Shown here: piece by piece, positions 59,554 through 64,000 of the stretch
How positions within the stretch are numbered: position 1 is the stretch's first letter
How the letters are laid out: every line of letters begins with the position of its first letter
Assembly (NCBI RefSeq): GCF_003350205.1
Contig: NZ_QLLC01000015.1
Location: forward strand, 1 to 64,000
DNA: 64,000 bases
Source of the DNA: Brevundimonas bullata
GTDB taxonomy: Bacteria > Pseudomonadota > Alphaproteobacteria > Caulobacterales > Caulobacteraceae
Direction: 5' to 3'
The notes under the pieces: generated by a model
Database searches by the model: none
What the model saw: the letters and a program-made list of their open reading frames with translations, nothing else
What the model was told of the DNA's origin: nothing
Translations under genes and position numbers: made by a program

Positions 59554-60413
59554 GCCCGACGCTCCCGAACGCGCGGGTCGAGCCGGTCGCGCAGGCCGTC
59601 GCCGGTCAGGCTGAGGCCCAGCACGGTGATGAAGATGGCCAGACCCGGCATGACGGCCAGCCATGGGGCGAAGCCGATCATGGTCTGGGCCTCGGCCAGC
59701 ATCCGGCCCCAGCTGGGCATGGGCGGCTGGGCGCCGAGCCCGACATAGGACAGCCCGGCCTCGGCCACGATGCCGACGGCGAACTGAATCGCCGCCTGCA
59801 CGACCAGAAGGCTCATCAGATTGGGCAGGATGTGCTGGATCGAGATCAGGGCTTTCGACTTGCCCGCCGTCCGCGCCGCCAGCACGTACTCGCGGGTCCA
59901 CAGGCCCATGGCCGCGCCGCGGGCCACGCGGGTGAAGACAGGAATGTTGAACAGGCCGATGGCGATGACGGCGTTGATCGCGCCTGGGCCGAAGACGGCG
60001 GTGATCATCACCGCCAGCAGCAGGGCCGGGAAGGCGAAGATCAGGTCGTTGCCGCGCATCACCAGGTCGTCGACCCAGCCGCCGCGCGCCGCCGCGGTCA
60101 GACCCAGAGGCACGCCGATCCCCGCGCCGATGCCGACGGCGACCAGGGCCACGGCCAGGGAGTTCTGCGCCCCGACCATGATCATCGACAGGACGTCGCG
60201 GCCGAAATGGTCCGTGCCGAACGGGTGGATGACGGAAGGGGTGGTCAGCTTGGCGGCGATATTCTGCGCCTCGACGTCATAGGGCGTCCAGACGAAGGCG
60301 ATCAGGGCGGTCAGCACCACCACGGCGGTCAACACGCCGCCGACGACCAGCGACAGCGGCCAGCGCGCGGGGGCCTTGGCGGCGGCTGCGAGAGGAGCGG
60401 GGGCGTCGGTCAT
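59550..60413 (-). CDS. Peptide ABC transporter permease (DppC type)
   Basis: A 287-residue inner-membrane permease with six helices. It has the [20 protein letters not shown] signature of DppC/OppC proteins and the EAA-like loop [40 protein letters not shown] is the usual C-terminal motif. It pairs with the permease half of the upstream fused protein. Four-base overlaps at both ends. Confidence 0.95.
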   Translation of the reverse strand: MTDAPAPLAAAAKAPARWPLSLVVGGVLTAVVVLTALIAFVWTPYDVEAQNIAAKLTTPSVIHPFGTDHFGRDVLSMIMVGAQNSLAVALVAVGIGAGIGVPLGLTAAARGGWVDDLVMRGNDLIFAFPALLLAVMITAVFGPGAINAVIAIGLFNIPVFTRVARGAAMGLWTREYVLAARTAGKSKALISIQHILPNLMSLLVVQAAIQFAVGIVAEAGLSYVGLGAQPPMPSWGRMLAEAQTMIGFAPWLAVMPGLAIFITVLGLSLTGDGLRDRLDPRVRERRA

Positions 60414-63004
60414 GCGCGGCGTCCCCTCAGGCGCGGATCAGCGAACAGATAGGCCAGGTCGATCAGGAAGCTGACCAGAACCACGGCGAAGACCAGCACC
60501 ACCACCACGCCCTGCACCACGATCAGGTCGCGCTGGGTGATGGCCTGGAAGACCAGACGGCCCAAGCCGGGCAGGGAGAAGACGTTTTCGATGATGATGC
60601 CGCCCGCCAGAAGGAAGGGGAACTGCAGGCCCAGGATGGTTAGGACCGGAATCCAGGCGTTCCTCAGGGCGTGGCGCCACAGGGCCTGATTGACGCTCAG
60701 TCCCTTGGCGCGGGCGGTGCGGACATAGTCCTCGTTCATGGTGTCCAGCAGGGCGGTGCGCAGCACGCGCGCCAGGATGGCCGCCTGGGGCGCGGCCAGG
60801 GCCACGGCGGGCAGGATCAGGGCCTTGAAGGCGGGCCAGAAGCCTTGGTCCCAGCCGGGGAAGCCGCCCGCCGAGAACCAGCCCAGGTTCACCGAGAACA
60901 GCAGGATCAGCAGCATGGCGATCCAGAAGTTGGGCAGGGCGACGCCCACCTGCGTCACGCCGATCAGGCCGGTGTCCACCGCTGTCCCGCGACGGCTGGC
61001 GGCCATGACGCCGATGGGCAGGGCGACGGCCAGCGACAGGACAGTGGCCATGAGAGCGAGGGGGGCGGACACGGCCAGACGTTCGGCGATCAGGCCGCCG
61101 ACCGGCACCTGATAGGTGTAGCTGGTCCCGAACTGGCCGGTCAGCAGGTCGCCCAGCCAGGCGAGGTAGCGTTCAATGCCCGACCCCTCCAGCCCCATCT
61201 GCTGACGCAGGGCGTTGATGGCCTCCGGGCTGGCGTTCAGTCCCATCATGTAGGCGGCCGGATCGCCGGGCACGACTTGCAGCAGCAGGAAGATGACGAC
61301 GGTCGCCGCCGCCAAGGTCAGGGCATGGCCGCCCAACTTCTTCAGCAGCCAGACCGCGCCGAAGCGCCAGCCGACGAAGGCCAGCAGGCCGACGCCTGCG
61401 ATCAGGCTGATCCAGCCCCAGGGCAGACCGCCGCCAGTCCGCTCGGCGGTCGCGGCGCCGGCCGCGCCCGCGCCGGTCCAGTAGGCGCCGGTGACGTCGT
61501 TGGCGGCGATGGGGCCGTTGATCCACAGGCCGTTCACGTCCGCCTTCCACACGCCGATGCGCGAGGACTGGAACAGGAAGCCGTTGACCGCGTCGTCGGC
61601 GATGCGGCGTTGCAAATCGCCCAGCAGGCGGTTGCGCGTCGCCTCGTCCGGGGCGGCGTTCACCTGGGCCAGCAGGGCGTCGAAGGCGGGGCTGTCGTAG
61701 CCGAAGTAGTAGTCCTTGCGTCCATAGATGTCGTAGTCCATCGGCTCGACGTGCTCGACGATGGTCAGGTCGAACTGGCGGCGTTTGAACACCTGATCCA
61801 GCCACTGGGCCCATTCGAGGTTTTCGATCTTCACCCGAATGCCCGCCTGCGCCAGCTGCGAGGCCAGCACCTCGCCGCTGCGTCGCGCATAGGGACGGGG
61901 CGGCAGGCGCAAGGTCACGTCGATGCCGTCGGGATAGCCTGCCTCAGCCAACAAGGCGCGCGCCCTGGCCGGGTCGTGCGGATAGGCGCCGGTCAGATCG
62001 ACATAGCCCGGCGCTTGTCGCGAATAGTGGCTGCCGATCGGCTGGCCGAAGCCGAACATGGTCCCCTGGATCAGGGCGTCGCGGTCGATGGCGTAGGACA
62101 GGGCGCGGCGCACACGCGCATCGTTGAACGGGGCCTTGGTGTTGTTGATGCCCAGGATGACCTTGCCCTCGGAGGCGCCGACCACGACGCGGAAGCGCGG
62201 GTCGCGCTGGAACTGGGCCACGTTTTCCGGCGCGGGATAGTTGGGGAAGGCGTCCACGTCGCCGGCGCTGACGGCGGCGAAGGCGGCGGTCGGGTCGCTG
62301 ATGAAGCGGAAGACGACCGTGTTCAGGCGGGGCGCGGGACCCCAGTAGCCGGACCAGCGGGTCAGGGTCAGCTGGCTTCCGCGCCGCCAGCTTTCAAGGC
62401 GGAAGGGGCCGGTGCCGACCGGCGTGACGGCGTTGGTGGCCGCGCTGCTCGGCGAAACCATCACCGCGTCGCCCCAGGCCAGAACATAGGGCAGGGTCGC
62501 CATCGGGCGGGACAGGCGGATTCGCAGGGTCGCCGGATCGACGACCTCGACGCTCCGAATCGGTGCGAACAGGGCCTTCTGGGCGTTGGTCGAACCCTCG
62601 GCGGTGATGCGGTCCAGCGAGAACTTGGCGGTCGAGGCGTCGAACGGCGCGCCGTCCGAGAACGTCACGCCACGCCGCAGATGGAAGGTCCAGCTGAGGC
62701 CGTCGGGCCCGGCCTCCCATGACTCGGCCAACGCCGGGGCCACGACCCCCGTCTGGGTCAGCTTGGTCAGGCCCTCGAAGACATTGGCGTACACCACCTC
62801 GTCCACCGCCGCCGCCGCACCCGAGGTCGGGTCGAGGTTCGGCGGCTCCAGCGGCAGTCCCAGCACCAGGCGGTCGTGGGCGGGCTGGCCCTGGGCGGCG
62901 GTCGCCACGGCCAGCGGCGCAAGGAGGGTCAGGACGACCAGCAGCACCGCGGCCAGCCGCGCCCGCAGCCGGTCTCGTGCCAGACGCCAGTCACCTGAGT
63001 TCAC
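60410..63004 (-). CDS. Fused peptide-binding protein and DppB-type permease
   Basis: An 864-residue single open frame with two parts usually found as separate proteins. After a signal peptide or anchor (about 15-40) comes an SBP_bac_5 domain to about residue 510 (RLVLGLPLEPPNLDPTSG, LTKLTQTGVVAPALAESWE, AFNDARVRRALSYAIDRDAL-like core). An extra helix at about 528-548 (WGWISLIAGVGLLAFVGW) and a basic WLLKKLGG lead into a DppB permease (VVIFLLLQVVPGDPAAYMMG, RTARAKGLSVNQALWRHAL). The extra helix carries the chain from periplasm to cytoplasm, so the permease keeps its normal topology. First gene of a four-gene operon. Confidence 0.93.
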   Translation of the reverse strand: MNSGDWRLARDRLRARLAAVLLVVLTLLAPLAVATAAQGQPAHDRLVLGLPLEPPNLDPTSGAAAAVDEVVYANVFEGLTKLTQTGVVAPALAESWEAGPDGLSWTFHLRRGVTFSDGAPFDASTAKFSLDRITAEGSTNAQKALFAPIRSVEVVDPATLRIRLSRPMATLPYVLAWGDAVMVSPSSAATNAVTPVGTGPFRLESWRRGSQLTLTRWSGYWGPAPRLNTVVFRFISDPTAAFAAVSAGDVDAFPNYPAPENVAQFQRDPRFRVVVGASEGKVILGINNTKAPFNDARVRRALSYAIDRDALIQGTMFGFGQPIGSHYSRQAPGYVDLTGAYPHDPARARALLAEAGYPDGIDVTLRLPPRPYARRSGEVLASQLAQAGIRVKIENLEWAQWLDQVFKRRQFDLTIVEHVEPMDYDIYGRKDYYFGYDSPAFDALLAQVNAAPDEATRNRLLGDLQRRIADDAVNGFLFQSSRIGVWKADVNGLWINGPIAANDVTGAYWTGAGAAGAATAERTGGGLPWGWISLIAGVGLLAFVGWRFGAVWLLKKLGGHALTLAAATVVIFLLLQVVPGDPAAYMMGLNASPEAINALRQQMGLEGSGIERYLAWLGDLLTGQFGTSYTYQVPVGGLIAERLAVSAPLALMATVLSLAVALPIGVMAASRRGTAVDTGLIGVTQVGVALPNFWIAMLLILLFSVNLGWFSAGGFPGWDQGFWPAFKALILPAVALAAPQAAILARVLRTALLDTMNEDYVRTARAKGLSVNQALWRHALRNAWIPVLTILGLQFPFLLAGGIIIENVFSLPGLGRLVFQAITQRDLIVVQGVVVVLVFAVVLVSFLIDLAYLFADPRLRGRRA

Positions 63005-63100
63005 GCGGTCTCGCCTTCCGTTGGCCTATCGGCATCCCCCATATCGCATCTGCATCGGGGCGTGCGTCACAAAACGCCCCAAGGCCGCCCGGACAAGCCC

Positions 63101-64000
63101 TCAGTATTGCAGGCTCAGGCGGGCGCCGATGGTTCGCGGGCGGCCCGGCTGGGCGATGCTCGCGCTGGGCATGAAGAAGTTGCGCGTCAGGTCGTATTCC
63201 TGATCGAACAGGTTGCGCGCCCAGAAGGTGACGGACCAGTTGGCGTTTTCCGGCCCGACCGTCACGCTGGCGTTGGCCAGCCAGTAATCCGGCACGTCGT
63301 ACTTAGCGCCGAGCCAGGACGGATATTCGTCGCGATAGGAGTAGTTGGCTTCGGCGGAGACGGCGAAACCGCTTACGGTCCAGTCGTAGCTGATCGAACC
63401 GCTGTAGCTGATAGCTGGGAAGGGAATATCGTCGCCGGACTTGTCGATGTAGGCTGTCTCGCCGGGACATTTACCGATGTCGAGGTCAATGAAGTCGGTG
63501 TACTCACCCTTCTTGTAGCTGGCGGTCTGGGAAATCCGCAGACCGGCGACGGGACGGAAGACCCCCTCCAGTTCGGCGCCATAGATCTTGGAATCTGCGT
63601 TGGTGAAGCGGCCGACTGGGCTGTTTGCACCGCAGACCGCCGACAGCACCTGCTGGCCATTGTAGTCGTAGTAGTAGGCCGCGCCGTTGATCTGGACTGC
63701 GCGCGACGGATCGGCCTTGAAGCCGACTTCATAGGCCCAGAGAATTTCGGGGTCGAAGGGCTCGATGCCGCTGCGGTCGCCGGTGTTGTAGGTGGTGAAG
63801 CCGCCCGACTTGGCGCCCCGGCTGACCGAACCGTAGATCAGCAGATTGTCGATCGGCTTGAACTCCAGCGCGGCCTTGCCGGTCAGAGGCGTCATCCTGG
63901 TGTCGACCGTCGTCGGGGGCAGGGCGGTGGCGCCGCCGAAGGCCGCGCCGAAGCCCTGAAGTTCGCGCGTCTCCTCCTCATAGCGTAGGCCCAGAATGGC
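63101..64000 (-). CDS. TonB-dependent receptor, 5' part beyond the window
   Basis: The C-terminal 299 residues of an outer-membrane receptor; the frame is open to the window edge, so the start is outside. Barrel phrases are NLLIYGSVSRGAKSGGFTTY, EILWAYEVGFKAD, and the C-terminal SLQY ending in an aromatic residue. FRPVAGLRISQTASYKKGEY and the closing WARNLFDQEYDLTRNFFMPS are of the siderophore/carbohydrate receptor type. It lies 96 bases upstream of the fused importer gene on the same strand, so joint transcription is possible. Confidence 0.93.
   Translation of the reverse strand, partial: AILGLRYEEETRELQGFGAAFGGATALPPTTVDTRMTPLTGKAALEFKPIDNLLIYGSVSRGAKSGGFTTYNTGDRSGIEPFDPEILWAYEVGFKADPSRAVQINGAAYYYDYNGQQVLSAVCGANSPVGRFTNADSKIYGAELEGVFRPVAGLRISQTASYKKGEYTDFIDLDIGKCPGETAYIDKSGDDIPFPAISYSGSISYDWTVSGFAVSAEANYSYRDEYPSWLGAKYDVPDYWLANASVTVGPENANWSVTFWARNLFDQEYDLTRNFFMPSASIAQPGRPRTIGARLSLQY

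Noticed and set aside
60671..62722. A 683-codon plus-strand frame opposite the fused importer gene
   Set aside because: Antisense to a clear fused transporter; no recognisable protein features.

Overview
The window looks like a chromosomal segment of a high-GC alphaproteobacterium of the Caulobacterales, most likely Brevundimonas. The evidence is a sciP (CtrA-inhibitor) gene beside the hook genes, divergent hook-operon and flgK promoters of the Caulobacter type, CtrA-type TTAA-N7-TTAA boxes, a RegB/RegA pair behind a cyo oxidase, and many TonB-dependent receptors and S9 peptidases. The assignment rests on protein features and gene order only. I saw no phage, transposase, CRISPR array, plasmid or rRNA.

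Layout. 0.1-4.0 kb: a secreted S9 peptidase, a hemerythrin-like protein and the tRNA thiolase mnmA (all minus). 4.2-12.5 kb: a flagellar block, sciP-flgE-flgD-fliK on the minus strand and flgK-flgL on the plus strand. The two arms are driven by two good sigma-54 promoters facing apart, with FlbD (ftr)-like sites between them. 12.6-16.1 kb: a four-gene MCE/Mla-type lipid transporter (permease, ATPase, MCE protein, lipoprotein). 16.4-19.3 kb: 3-oxoacid CoA-transferase (minus), then a Cfa-like methyltransferase and a DUF2177 membrane protein (plus). 19.4-25.2 kb: a second S9 peptidase, then a LysR regulator divergent from malate synthase G.

25.2-32.1 kb: a chaperone-usher pilus cluster of the spore-coat-U (archaic, Csu-like) type: SCPU subunit, candidate major pilin, chaperone, usher, tip protein, and a convergent orphan subunit-like gene. 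A CtrA box sits just downstream of a Caulobacter-type promoter in front of the cluster, and a near-consensus CtrA box precedes the orphan. 32.3-40.8 kb: an MHS-type MFS transporter divergent from cyoABCD-surf1-regB-regA, a quinol oxidase operon ending in its probable redox sensor pair. 40.8-45.3 kb: DUF808 protein, tRNA-Lys(CTT), APC amino-acid permease with a co-translated Hpt protein, chorismate mutase and ferredoxin-NADP reductase.

45.6-64 kb: mainly peptide and amide breakdown and uptake: DPP-IV-like S9 peptidase, lipoprotein amidase, two small membrane proteins, M20 amidohydrolase, a TonB-dependent receptor, gamma-glutamyltransferase, and a tightly overlapped operon made of a fused substrate-binding-protein/permease, a second permease, a double-ATPase and a Tat-exported P1 (DmpA-type) peptidase. 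A further TonB-dependent receptor is cut by the window end. Together these could carry peptides or gamma-glutamyl compounds across both membranes.

Three intergenic regions hold large head-to-head palindromic repeats of similar architecture. The most interesting observations are the CtrA-linked pilus cluster, the fused binding-protein/permease importer, and the regulatory motifs near sciP, glcB and fpr.
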